A DNA stretch of 64,000 nucleotides from Nannochloropsis oceanica (taxonomy: Eukaryota > Sar > Eustigmatophyceae > Eustigmatales > Monodopsidaceae). Positions 11,464 to 23,013 of this stretch are shown piece after piece (position 1 is the stretch's first letter; every line of letters begins with the position of its first letter). Both the position numbers and the translations under genes were made by a program. Below the pieces are notes generated by a model. The model saw only the letters and a list, made by a program, of their open reading frames with translations, was not told the DNA's origin and made no database searches. The stretch spans positions 620,001 to 684,000 of the forward strand of contig CP038117.1 in NCBI GenBank assembly GCA_004519485.1, given 5' to 3'.

Positions 11464-12103
11464 ACGTCCCAACAATTTTGTAGGTATTGTAACACACTGT
11501 ACATATTTAACAACAATCAAATGAAGAACAAATCAAAATAAGATCGTGATTGCATGTAAACAAAAAAATTCGTCTCCCTCTCCTTCTCTTTTCGCTTCTT
11601 CTTACCCGGACAACTCTCCTTCCCCAACCACTCTCATGCGCCCCAGCTTCCCCGGCGACAAATACACACACCTCCATCACAACATCCACATTCACTTCCA
11701 CCAACGTCTCCCCGATTCTCACTTGTTCTACACTTCCTGTTAAAACTTCTCTCACTACTGGAACTTCTTTCGAACACACGCCCGCAAGCTAGTGGAAAGT
11801 AAAATTCGCGCAAAATAGGTAAGAAGGGGGGGGGGGAAGAGGGGGCGATATGATATGTGCTCGCCGCAAGGCTCGGTGTGTAAGACATGCGTGGCTTGAC
11901 GTGTACCCTCCTCACATCATCGATGGAGGCCGCTGCATAGTATCGACTCCACCATCAAACACTCCTTTCGCGCACTCAACCCTGCCACCAATCGATCAAC
12001 GTACACAATACAGGAGGACAAGCGGCCCACACGAAAAAAAGGCCAGGAGCACCGCTAGCTTGACACTAATCAGCACCCATCATAGCCATGAACAGCCACC
12101 AGC
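11464..12103. other. Gene-free stretch, right flank of Helitron
   Basis: Rich in C, A and T, with cacaca-type runs and a 13-base G tract near 11827. It may include the true 3' end of the Helitron. No gene is seen. The last part is the promoter of the FAIM-like gene. Confidence 0.3.
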
Positions 12104-14350
12104 ATGGGTCCAGGACGAGCAGCAACGCCCGCGCCACCCGATTCGGTAAGCAGATTTAAGCATGGGCGGGTTTGTTGCTGTATTGCCCACCGGCGGGACA
12201 GGACACCCGTCCTCGTGGGAACTCATGGGAAGCAACAATTAGTAGATGTAATGCTTGTGTTGGTGAATGGAGCACCATCCCTTCTCGTCTTCCGGCGCGT
12301 TTTCAACCCTGGGGAGGGGAAAGACCGATGGTCTGACCAGCTCCCCCTACCGTCATCGAACAGATGACACACCCTGATTACCCACCCGCCCACATTTCTA
12401 TACACACGCGATTGACAGAGGATTGCTTCCGAATCTATCACGAGGTAGAGGACGTGGGCAAGACGGTCAAGGCTACCAAACGCCGAGCACGCTGGACATT
12501 CTCATTCGGTGAAAAAGGACAGGAGAGCGTAAGTGTCTAGAGAATAGCAGCTATGGTGCTCTCTCGCGTCCAGCACACAGAACACGCGCCACCTTCTTGA
12601 ACAAATGCACTCACTAGCGATGTAAAGCAAATGTTTTTTTTAACTGAGCTTATAATTCTTGATTCTTTCCCATACGCCCTCCTAACCGCTCACAGGAGGT
12701 GGTTCTAGTGCACTCGGTCGTGTCGGGCAAAAAAGTTATCACCTACAATGGCCATCAAATCCACCACTCTGACGATATGAGTCGTTCCTTTAGCCATTCC
12801 TGGTTTGAGGGGAATCATGCTCTTCGCGTGGACATCACGGATATAGTGGAGGTGGGCCGCGGGCGGAGCGACAAGATGTATGAGCTAACGGTATGTTATT
12901 GTTTTCATCCCGTAAAGTGTGTGTATTGCGAGATTGCATCGTTTCAGATCATATAGTCATCCAAGTGACTCAAATCCCTTGTGTTTACTTGAAACAACAG
13001 TTGGACGGTGTTCCATTCGGCGTGCTTCCCTTGAAGCCCGTTCACCTGCCAAGTCGCCGCGCCGAGTTCGACCGTCGAGACCTCTCTTCATCTACCACCC
13101 GCCCTACGGGCTCTCTGCGTGAGAACGACAGCTTTGAGGCCTCCGATGATTTTAATCCTCGAGCAACCACCAGCTATAGCAACAGTAAGCCTCGAGCTGT
13201 CATGAAAGCGGGGATCACTACCTCCCTCCCATTTACCATGAATGCCGCGCCCGTGGTGGATCTGTTGGGAGTTGGAGGGGAGGATTTTACGGGCATCACC
13301 AGCAGGCACCAGCAGCAGCCGCCGCCGCAGCAGCAGCAGCAGCAGCAGGCTTTCGATCCATTTTCAGGACCGACATCAGGTGAACAATGCGCTGACTTCT
13401 CCGCGGGGTTCAACATGGCCAAGGGTCGAGCGAATCTGACTGCGCATGATTTGGCCAAGGAGTTTGGGAGCCTTTCGACTGCCAGCTTGCCTGAAGCATC
13501 GTCAGCACCTGCGGTTGTGATGCCGCCCTTGACATATGGTGAGAATTCTTTACCCGCGTTTCATTATAATCCTGGTTCTGTCACGAACGGCAACGGTGGC
13601 AGTAGCAGTAGCAGCGGCACCAGCCTGGCATTGATTAGCTTGGCTAAAAATGATGATTCGGGCGAAGTGGACGTGGACAAGGTGACGGCTTCACTGGTGA
13701 ATCTGAATAACCTCTTGGATGATGGGACTCCCTCCGGCACCACTTCTCCTACCAAGCTATATTCCTCCGTCTACGCCGATAATCGTAGCCTCGAGGAAAT
13801 GAAGGCCTCCCGCGCAGCTCGCCCCCCGCAAGTGCCCGCCCGACCCATCTTCATTGAGCGCACACTGCCCCCGCGACCGCCCATTTCACCCTACGCCATG
13901 CTAACCTCTCCGCTCCAGCAGCAGCAGTGGGGTCCGCCGCCCATGCACCAGGTCAGCCCACAGCCAAGAGGTTCTGCCATGATGGGGGGCGCCAAGTATG
14001 TGCAGCAGGAGCAGCAGCAGATGCAGCAACAACTGCAGCTGCAGCAGCGGCATTATCCGCTACAGCATAACCTCCAGCAGCAGCAACTGCTGGGAGGAAT
14101 GGGTGGAGGGATGGGTGGAGGAGGGATGCAGCCGCCTTCAATATTGATGGGTGGTGGTGGTGGGGGGGGGATGATGGGAAGAGGCATGGCGGGAGGGATG
14201 GGAGGAGAACGGGGTTTAAACATGGGGTTGGCGATGCAAGTCCCTGTTCAAATGCAAATGCAGATGGCACAGCAACAGCACCAGCACCACCAGCGGTATC
14301 AACAGCAGGGCATTCCGCGGTCACCGAAAGATCCTTTTTTTGGCTTTTAA
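12104..14350 (+). CDS. FAIM-like domain protein with long Gln/Gly-rich tail
   Basis: Four exons (12104-12145, 12421-12528, 12696-12890, 13001-14350), all joined in phase 0, give 564 residues. Residues about 15-130 look like the beta-rich FAIM (Fas apoptotic inhibitory molecule) fold: RARWTFSFGEKGQESEVVLV, HSVVSGKKVITYNGHQI, then KMYELTLDGVPFGVLPLKP. The SGK-V-x-G and YEL-x-(I/L)-x-G patterns are the family's. The remaining 430 residues are low complexity: several Gln runs, Gly/Met-rich stretches (GGGMGGGGMQ), proline segments (RPPQVPARP), DPFSG and a terminal KDPFFGF. DPF/FxF-type peptides plus DLL and NLNNLL motifs occur in endocytic adaptor-binding proteins, so a trafficking role is possible but only inferred. 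The short first exon is the least certain part. It is convergent with EXOSC8. Confidence 0.72.
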
Positions 14351-14588
14351 GGGATAAAAGGGAAGCGTTATAATGAGGAAAACAGAAGGGCAAAACGGGA
14401 AAGAGAGAAGCTGAGGAGTTCGTATATGTACAAAACGAAGGGATTGAAGATAGGAATGCAACGACGGACTAAACATGCGGTAGAGCCTAGTCACACAAAT
14501 AAAAGCCAAGAGAAAGAAATAATATGATATATGGAATAAATTACACAATTCTCCTTTCGAAGGGATTTTTTTTGGCCTTTTTTCCTTT

Positions 14589-14985
14589 TCACAAGGATCT
14601 CGGTTTTTGTTGGCCGCGAGCACGTGTGACCTGTTTCTGCCGTGCACTGCATAAGGCAAAGGCACGGGCAAGCTGCTCGGAGGCCATGGATGCACCCCCG
14701 GCTTTCTGCGCCGAACACAAGTGCCCATTCTCCGCGTCGAGCACTAAAGTCATTTGTGTGGGCATGCGCTCTTCTTCTGTCAGGGAGAGGTCGCAGAGGA
14801 ACTTGTCAGAGTGAAGGCCGATGGTGAGGGGAACGGGAAAGCGGGTCATCTCCAATGGCCGGGGTGGAGTGTCTGGAAGATTGAGGACGTGGAAAAATGA
14901 AGAGGTAGACTTGTTTTGGGTAAATATGAGAGGAAAATGCCTCACATCAAACAAAAGCGTAACTATAAAGGAGGTGTCCTTAAGG

Positions 14986-15064
<79 letters not shown>

Positions 15065-15854
15065 CCAACAACAACAACAACAACAACAAAGCTTCACCTG
15101 ACAAAATGACGACCTCCTCGTCCTTGTCTAAGGCGGTGGCGGGCAACTGGACGTCCGCAAGCGCAGACGCCGCCGCCAGTATACAGGCGTCCCCCAAGCT
15201 CCCTTCATGGCTCAGGCACTGAATGTCCACATTAAGCTTCCAGACATGACGACCCTCCGAGATACGCAGGTCTTCGCGTCGCACGACGCCGCATTTGAGC
15301 AACACATTTTGCACGAACGTCTCGAGGGCCTTGCCTTCCTCTTGCTGGATCTGGATTGACGTGTATTTAGGATGACACATCGGCGGTAGATGTACCTCCA
15401 CACCTGGCAAACAGATGGTATGAAGCAGTAATTAAACACATCCGATTCTCAAAGTGATGACATTTCCTAATCGTAGTCGCTCCCACGATTTGTCTGTCAC
15501 AAGGCCTTTTCCATACCCTGAAACACAAAACTCATACACTTTCGACCTTGCCAAGTCGCCCCGCTGATAAATCAGTCACTTACCGATTTCTCCTTTGGAC
15601 GGCGTGTCTTCAGCTGGCTGGCCTACAAGCAAGGTGACGCCTGCCACAACCTTGGTGCCCCCAATCTTGACCAAAGCGGAGCCCGCGGTGGTCCCCTGCA
15701 GGATGCCTTGTAGTAATGACAGCGGCCGCAAGCCCGTCAGACTCCGGCCATCTTGGCGCACACCAGCCTTGACCAGGTTGGCCAGATATGTCGCCGAGTC
15801 AAACTGTGCGTAGCTTAGGGCGTCCGTCTCGACCTGGTGTCTGCTAGTTTCCAT
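14589..15854 (-). CDS. EXOSC8: RNA exosome core subunit RRP43/EXOSC8 (RNase PH fold)
   Basis: One of six RNase PH-like subunits of the exosome ring, for 3'-5' RNA processing and decay in nucleus and cytoplasm; structural and non-catalytic in eukaryotes. Exons 15854-15584, 15403-15098 and 14872-14589 give 286 residues, close to the human 276. Matching blocks are VRQDGRSLTGLRPLSL (PDGR motif), TTAGSALVKIGGTKVVAGV, DTPSKGEIG|VEVHLPPMC across intron 1, VWKLNVDIQCL, GDACILAAASALADVQLP and LVLDAENGHLC. The HLPPMC motif favours RRP43 over RRP42 or RRP45. Intron 2 contains a roughly 100-base AAC repeat. The start METSRHQ is the first ATG, placed as in homologues. It is divergent from the methyltransferase gene. 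Confidence 0.9.
14986..15089. repeat. (AAC)n repeat inside EXOSC8 intron 2
   Basis: About 100 bases of nearly perfect AAC units (GTT on the transcribed gene's sense strand) with one ACC interruption near 15064. It starts a few bases inside the 5' splice site of EXOSC8 intron 2 and could affect splicing or vary in length. Confidence 0.9.
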
Positions 15855-16395
15855 GCTTGGACCTACGTGAGCGAGAGGAGTGGGAGGTAAGAGAGGTAGT
15901 CTTAAAATGAGGGACGGCTGAAATTGGATCTCCAGAGAAGCCATGCCGTGACTCTGTCCTCTCCTGTTCAGCATTTGCCACGGGTAAAAGGCTTGGGCTT
16001 GTAAGCACCGGGCGCGTAATTCCTCTTCTTCTTCTTTCGCCCTCCCTCCACACACTCCATCTTAACAGGCCACTGTGAGCGTACTTGACCTCCACCACAC
16101 CGCTACACAAAGCCATAGGACCTTCCATTGTGATGTGAACATAGCTGTCTCTTGTCGGCGTGTCACGCAGATCACGACTCCCCAACACCCCCAGCCAACC
16201 TCCCCTTCTACCTTTCTCGCTCACAGGGTGAACGATCTGCCTACTCTGCCTGTCAAAAACGAAGAGACCAGCTTGCCGTAATCACGAGCTTTTGAGTCTC
16301 CTTATCGTCCAGCTCCTGCACCGCAGTATAATTTCCCCCATCCATCGGTGCCCACTAAGCCTGAAAGCCAAGCCGCATCCCGCGTAGTAGCACAG
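15855..16395. promoter_or_regulatory. Divergent promoter, EXOSC8 / methyltransferase
   Basis: 540 bases between divergent start codons. A minus-strand acceptor-like cacgtag just upstream of the EXOSC8 ATG hints at a spliced 5' leader. No other motif stands out. Confidence 0.35.
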
Positions 16396-17034
16396 ATGGA
16401 GCCTGAGGATGTCAAGGAGTACACGAAAATCGACTACTGGAATTCACGTTTTGCTCAAGAGGAGTCATACGATTGGCTTGTGACATTTGAAGACATCGAG
16501 GCCCTGTTGAGAGAGTACATACCAACCGACCGTCCAATCCGTGTGCTCCACCTTGGGTGCGGTAACTCTCCTCTCTCCACAAACCTGAAAACCATGCTGC
16601 AACCGGGAAGCTACCTCTGTAACCAGGACTACTCTCAAGTTCTGATAAGCAGCATGAAAAAACTACACGGAGAGATACCGGGTGAGTTTGAGTGGATGGT
16701 TGGGGACATGACTGATTTGGGCAGCGCCGGTTTCCTGCTCGCTTCCTTTGACGTTATCATCGAAAAGGCGTCTTTGGACGCATTAACTGTAAATGAAGGC
16801 GACCCCTGGAATCCGCGAGAGGAGGTCGTGGAGAATGTGGCGAAGGTAATGCGAGGCGTGACAGATTTGTTGAAGGGAGATGACGGGAGTATTTTTTTGA
16901 GCATTTCTTTCCACCAAAAGCATTTTCGGCAAAAGCTGTTGAAAGGGTTTGATATCCAGGTGAAGGATATCCCGACTACCAAGTCCTTGCCGCATTTTTT
17001 TTATGCTTGCAAACCAGTCAAGGCAAGCAAGTGA
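16396..17034 (+). CDS. EEF1AKMT4/METTL13-like SAM methyltransferase
   Basis: Intron-less, 212 residues. Seven-beta-strand methyltransferase of the group containing EEF1AKMT4 and METTL13, which methylate lysines of elongation factor 1A. The N-terminal family block KIDYWNSRFAQEESYDWLV corresponds to the YWDxRY...YDW pattern. SAM-binding motif I is RVLHLGCGNSPLS. The acidic motif is CNQDYSQVLISSM, and motif IV is FDVIIEKASLDAL (the EKGTLDAL signature) followed by DPWNPREE. The length equals that of the human protein. The upstream in-frame region to 16348 starts with GTG and is not counted; the ATG at 16396 is used. eEF1A lysine methylation as the activity is inferred from family. It is convergent with the ATAD5-like gene. 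Confidence 0.87.
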   Translation: MEPEDVKEYTKIDYWNSRFAQEESYDWLVTFEDIEALLREYIPTDRPIRVLHLGCGNSPLSTNLKTMLQPGSYLCNQDYSQVLISSMKKLHGEIPGEFEWMVGDMTDLGSAGFLLASFDVIIEKASLDALTVNEGDPWNPREEVVENVAKVMRGVTDLLKGDDGSIFLSISFHQKHFRQKLLKGFDIQVKDIPTTKSLPHFFYACKPVKASK

Positions 17035-17442
17035 CACAGAGGAAACACGAAGAACGAATGTGATGTTGTGCAGTTGCTTTTAAATCGTGTGTTTTTCCTT
17101 TTTCTTGTATTTATATACGCCGGGCATGTCCATTGCCTCAAAGGATCGGATGCCATGTTGGTCATGGTCGCATTGGACCTTATTCTCTTTGCACGTTCCA
17201 TTTTTATTATTACAAGCGTTTGCTTTCTTATTATTATTGCGTTACCTTTTTCTCTCTCGGTCTCACCTGACTGTCGCCCTGTTACTAGTCGGTCACGTAG
17301 TGATATTTGCAGGCCCATCTTCTTCTCGCTTTATCCTCCTTCTCCCTCATCTCTCCCTTGTCCACCCATCGTCAGTCTTGTTCCACCCAAGGTCACAAAT
17401 AGGACACACACACCCAGTCTGATGCCATCCTTCCCGTCCCAC
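17035..17442. other. Convergent 3' flanks, methyltransferase / ATAD5-like
   Basis: About 400 T/C-rich bases with no supported gene; presumed 3' UTRs. Confidence 0.35.
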
Positions 17443-20400
17443 TCACTTCTTACTAGTGGAAGTCGCCAAACCCGTACGACCCAAGCCTGTCAAACCCGTC
17501 AAGCCCTCGCGAAACTCGTCAACGTCCCCGAACTCAACCACCTTCGTAAAATATGTGCGGGTTCGGCGGCTGATACGCGCCCCGGCATTTTGGACTAAGT
17601 CAGCTTCCTGCATCGCATGCAAGGAAGGGGCGTAGTCTAGATGCACGTCTCGACGGGTGGGATAGGGCAAGGAAAAGCTAGGAGCTAGCAGTGGCAGAAC
17701 CTGTTTGGATTGACAAGGTGAAGAGAGGGAGAAGGAAAGGGAAACGCGGAGGGGAAACAAATGTATGGGTCTTTGTACGGGTTGAAATCTGCTCAAAGGC
17801 GGTACGCTACGCAGGGGAATGCACAGTTTTTGGAGCTACTGTCACTAAACCCGTGTCTCTTTTCCTTCCCTCCCCCCACCCTTTTCTTACTTACCACGCC
17901 CATGGCCTTCTCTTGTCGGAGCCCCACGGCCAAAGCGGCTTCATGCAGGAACGTTATACCTCGCCGCGGGCCACCTGCGGCCAGCAGCACGCCCACGGCT
18001 TGCTCCCGCTGTGCCAAAAATGCCTCCAGCACGTTGCCGACCTCGTCCCCCACACCCGGCACCTGCGGCCAGGGGCTGACTTCTCCATCTTGTTGCACCT
18101 ATGATTGGATGTGTGAGAAGGGGTATCGAAGGAAGGAGAATGTGTGACGATAAATACAACAACGTCATTATTTTGAAAAAGTAGTGATATTTTGTTTTCC
18201 CCCTCTCAAACGCCCACCCTCCCAAGATCTTACCTGGGCCGTTACACCACGCCGCAACAAGGAAGAGCAAGGAGCCTGCACAAAATCGTCGCCGTCAAGG
18301 CCGGGGGCAAAGGTCCGGAGGAAGTCGCAGCACGACAGGGCCTCGGCATGCTCCTCTAACGTCGCCAGAACAGCCGTGTCAAATTGCCCCTGACCTTTGA
18401 AGGATGGTGGCTTGAGCACCTGGCGCCAGACCCGCTCCTGCGCCACAGACCTTGCGTCATTCCCCTCGTCCTGGTCCTCGACAGCAACAATAGCAGCAGT
18501 GGCAGTAGCACCATCAGCAACCTTCTCCTCCTCTGGCTGCCATACGTCCTCGGGGGCGGAGAGGGTCCCGTTGGTCGTGCCCACAACAATCTGGGTGCTG
18601 TCGGTGCCATCCGGCAGAACCATGTAGCGTGTCGCCATTGAGGTCGTCGTCAACGCTCCTCCTCCTTCTTCCTGTCCTTCTACTCTACTTCCATTATGCG
18701 AAATTAATATATCCCTCTGAGCTTTCGCCTCCTCTCCCTCGCTCCCTTCCCACTCTTCGTCCTCGTCTCTGTCATCATCACTCTCCAATACCACCCTCCG
18801 ACGCTTAGCCTGACACTTTGCCTCCTCACTCGCAATCCTATCCCCACATCGTGTAGGAGGAGCCCTCTCACTGCCCTTTGCCTCCCACCCTTGCTGGGAG
18901 CCTTCCTCGTCCCTCTCATCTGTTTCCCCCTCCTCCTTTTCCTCCTCCTCCTCCTCTTGCTGCTGCTGCTGAATGCAAAGAGCCCCCGCAAGCCGCTTTA
19001 GCCGATGCCTAGGCACTTTCAACTCCGGGAAAAGCTCATCGATACACCGCTGCTTATTTTGATACAGAAAGGAAGAATGACACGCCAGCTGCCGAATAGC
19101 CTCGTTACTCGCAAACTTTGCCACCCGCACCACGATTGGAAACTGTCTATTCGCAGCAGAAGAAAGGGACGGGGGGCATGGTGGAGTAGTAGCCTTGATC
19201 ATATCATCCGAAAGCACTTTCACATCCGAACAGGGCATGTGCCCTACAAGAACATCCACAGGCGCCCAAGTCCCCGCGGCCTCATCACTGGACTGCAAGA
19301 AATTCTGCCCCTTAATAGTGATACGTGTGCCCCCCACCAAGCGCCCAGAAAAGGGACGCACGCTCTCCACCACCGGGCAGCGATATCCAAAGATAGAAGG
19401 GCCATTGTCGGCAGCAGCGGCTGCACCAGCGCTGGGGGCGCGATGGGCGCCTTCAAGCACAGCCTCCTCTCCCTCGTCGTCCTCTCTTGCGTTTGAATGA
19501 AGTGCAGCCGCTGGATTAGCTGCTGGTGGGGACAGCGAGAGCGACAGGGGTGGAGACGACGACGACAGTGATAATGGTGACTGCAAGTAGGAGGGGAGCA
19601 GCTGTGGTGATGCGCGCCACTGCTGCTGCTGCTGCAGTGCGGAGAGACGGGAGGCCCACAGTTGCAGATTCATGATTGCGGAACGGACATCGCCTGCGAA
19701 TGAACGAGCAAGATCAGTGAAGGCGGTAAGGGGCAGGATGGGAAGGCCTTCAGTAGCCCAAATCATGCCCAGGAGGAAAGCAAGCTCGGCTGTGGGGCAG
19801 GCTTCGACGGGGCGGATGTGGCAGGCTGGGGATTCCCGGAGCCATAGGGGGGTTTTGTTGGCGGTTAGGACCAAGGGCCATTTCGCGGTGAGCATGAACT
19901 CGCGCAGTGTCCGGTGGAAACCTGCGTCTTCTGTGTTTTAGTGGGGAAAGGGGTGGAGATGAGAGACACGGAGGTTTCCAATAGTGCGGTGGCAGGGGGG
20001 CAAACACTTGAGAAAAAGGAGCAGTGGCATGAATGCAACTGTGAAAAAGCACGAATTTTCATTGCTTACCGTCGAACACCAAATCCACTTCTTCGATGAG
20101 AATGAGGGTCATGCGTCCCGTCGAAGGCCCTGCCCGCGGAAGAATGTGCTCCAGCAGAATGACCTCGTCCTCCTCCTCTTTTTCGGGGTCCTTTCCCTTC
20201 TTTGGCCTGCCCCTGGCTCCCTTCTTGGCCTTGGCCGGTTTCCTGTTTGACAAACACGTGTGAGAAAAGGGAGGAAGGAAGACGTAAGGTTTAGTCGAGC
20301 TTTCAAAGCCTAAGAAGAGAGAGAGAGAGAGGGAGTTAGAGAGGGAGAGAGAGAGGGAGAAAGTGAGAGAGAGAGAGTTAGAGAGAGAGAGAAAAAATGT

Positions 20401-23013
20401 GCAGAATGTGCAGAATGTGCAGCTTGCACGTACGTGGCGGGGGGCAGAGGAGCTGGCAGCGCCTGCGCCTGGAGGGCCGCCACGAACGAGGCGGTGGAGG
20501 GCGCTTGGCTGATATGCTGAGATTGTGTGGCCTCGCTGAATAGCTTCTTGATCTCAGTACCCGAACGGATCTGACTGGTGTTTACTTCGATGATCTCAAA
20601 CCCCAGCTTGGCCGCCGTCGCGTAGACAAGCGCCGTCTTGCCGCACCCCGGGGGGCCCGTGATGAGGGTGGTGCTTCGCGGTCCACCCTCGTTCATCTCT
20701 TCCTCGTCCTCTTCACCTTCCTGCTCTTGCTGCCTCTTCTTGCGTTGCGGCTTCTTTTTTTTGGCCTGGGTTCCGGGGGCGGCTGCACGCCAGTCTTGCC
20801 AGCTTTCCAGCCAGCGCTGCAGTAAGAGGGCCACGCGCTTCAGTTCCCACGTCTGCGTTGAAGGACAGAACCAAGGAGCAGATAAAAAAGAGGAATGGTG
20901 CACATGAAAAATCTTTTGTGCTGTGGATGCCGTGCTAAGAGGAAGAACTTATGTTTCTCCCTCTCCCACACACCCCGACTCGACAACTTACCAGCATGTT
21001 GGGCACCTCGGGCCGGTACTTATCGACCCATTGCACCGCCGTGCCAGCAGGTACCTTGTCGTGCTGCTTCTTCATCAATCTCATGCGCTGTCTAGTCGTC
21101 TCATGGTCGAACAGGGGTGTGGATGAGGAGGAAGATGGAGGCTGGTAGACGCCAGCTGCTATGGCTAGCTCCTCAACCGCCTGCGTACGGGGAGGGAAGG
21201 TGTGTTTAAATGTGTCAGACAGAACCGAGAAATCAATGATGCATGTATTTTCCATCTTAGAACAAAAGAGATTAAATAAGAAATTTCATGCTTGTCGGGA
21301 AGGAAATCATGGCAGCTCTCGCTACGCCTCCTAAAACCTCACCTCTTGGGCTCCCGCAGCCCAGGGCTCAAAGTAGCCCGCGTCGTCCAACAGCGGGAAG
21401 TTGCCCTTTCGCCGCACAAACGCGCTTTCGCTCCACCGCATGATATCTCGCGTAGCCACTTCCTCTGCCTCCTCCGCGTCCAAATCGACCACCGCGCCGT
21501 TCGCACCCCCATCAGCCGCAGTAGCAGCAGCAACTTCTCTTGCCGAGTGTGCATGGATCGCGGTCAACCTCGGTATTACGACGTTAGCGATGTGCGTCGC
21601 CTCCTCTTTCTCCACAACTTGCCCCTTCTTCTCGTCCATATCTTCTTGAGTCACGTGTGCCACCGTCGGAAACAAGGGAGCGAGCCACTCCCTCTCATCC
21701 TCAACTGCCCCTCCATCCCTTCCCCGACCAACCCCTTGCCCACCACTTGGAGCCTTGGGTCGCTCAAAGAAAGGATGGATCTCTTTACCCTTATTAAAGC
21801 TCTCCAGCAACTGACGACGCTGTTGCCTCTCCTTTTCATCTGCCTCGGCCTTGAGAAGGCCAGCTTTGCGCTTACTCTGGGCCTGACTGAGGAAGTAGTC
21901 GTTGGCGCACAGCAGTTCCTCGTCTGTCAATTCTCGCTTTTTTGCACCACCTTGCCTTCTGATGCTGCTGTCTTCGGTCTCACCAGAGCTGTTCCTCTTC
22001 TTGCTACTGCTACAATCGCTGCTGTCGCTGTTGCTGCTGGTACGCTCTGCCACGGTGGGCTGCTCGGGAGAGTTGTCGCTGCTTCTGTCCAGAGCCACCT
22101 CTGCGGCAAGAGCGCTGTTTATGGGAAGGTGTGAGGGAGGAGGAAAGGTGCGATTTATGTTTATGGCACATGAAAATTTTAAAACAGCCAAAAAAGACAA
22201 TGCTTAGCCTTTTGTGGTCTAAACACAATTTACACACCTTATGGTCGCCGCTGCTGCTGCTCTCGCCCCCTCCTCTTTCTGCGCCTGCTGCTGCGAGCGC
22301 TTCACGAAAAAGGGATGGACATGGCCCCTTATTGCCCCAGGCCCGGCAATGAATACTCGGCCTTCTGAATCCTTCGCCGTAGCGCAGCCGGCACCGGAGG
22401 CTGCCATAACTTCCACGATGCTCTCGTCGTCCTCGTGGTCACCGCCACGGCCGTCCTCCTCATCAAGGTGATTATTGCCTACACTTCTTTGACCAATCGA
22501 GGCCACTGCTGCCGCGTTTTCTGCTTGGACTTGCCCAGCCTCAAATAGAGGAAAGGCAGCCTGGAAGCGCTTTCTGAAGCTGCGGGCCAACGCGGCAGCC
22601 GTTTGGTGCACGAGATGGTCAGGACTCTCGTTGTACCGGCAGGCGTTCTCGAATACCAGAAAGACGTCCCGCGCAAAAGCTTGCGCATCCGCATATCCCC
22701 CCCGCTCAAGCTTGGCCTGCACAGTGCCCAAGTCCATTGGCTCTGTGATCACACGGAAGTAATCGTCCAATCCAAGCTCCTCCGCGTCCACGGGCGCGGC
22801 AAACCAGCCTTCTCCGTCCTCGCCCTGCAACCGATCTAAAAGTGCCTGGCATTGACTACGCCACGCAGAAGCCCCCTGCCACGCGTCTGCAGCATCATTT
22901 CCTACCTTCCTCGTCCTTGATGGGCTCACCTGCGCACTGCCACCCCCCGCTTTCTTGAAAAAAGAAGCCAAGGAGGGCTGCTGGTTGGGCTTGTCCCGCT
23001 TCTCCTTCCCCAT
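17443..23013 (-). CDS. ATAD5: ATAD5/Elg1-like RFC-type clamp unloader with PIP box, bromodomain and IPT/TIG domain
   Basis: Large subunit of the alternative clamp loader that removes PCNA from DNA. Eight exons: 23013-22238, 22114-21343, 21180-20992, 20852-20434, 20242-20070, 19927-18234, 18098-17895, 17700-17443. All phases agree; 1494 residues. Near the N-terminus is a PIP box (QPSLASFF), then a bromodomain (about 40-150) with WFAAPVD, PMDLGTVQAKL and the acetyl-lysine Asn in NACRYNES. Two HPFF motifs follow. The RFC box VQWVDKYRPEVPN precedes Walker A ITGPPGCGKTALVY (about 640) and an Elg1-type Walker B LILIEEVDLVFD, followed by WPLVLTANK and DVRSAIMNLQLWASRL. An IPT/TIG domain (about 955-1065: PVVESVRPFSGRLVGGTRIT, IKGQNF, IKATTPPCPP) comes next, then acidic/basic spacers and a C-terminal block with LDYAPSLHAMQEAD as in ATAD5. 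The bromodomain and TIG are not usual in this family. Confidence 0.9.
20311..20425. repeat. GA-rich repeat and 9-base tandem repeat in ATAD5 intron 4
   Basis: Imperfect (GA)n from 20311 to about 20393, which is a CT tract on the gene's sense strand. It is followed by three tandem copies of a unit like aatgtgcag (20395-20423). It lies inside the intron between exons 4 and 5. Confidence 0.8.

Noticed and set aside
12893-13000. Reading-frame extension upstream of the last FAIM-like exon
   Set aside because: This is intron: it lies between a gtatgt donor and an aacag acceptor, and the spliced frame is the one that continues the FAIM fold.
16348-16395. Extended methyltransferase start
   Set aside because: The codon at 16348 is GTG, and the first ATG at 16396 gives the usual family length.
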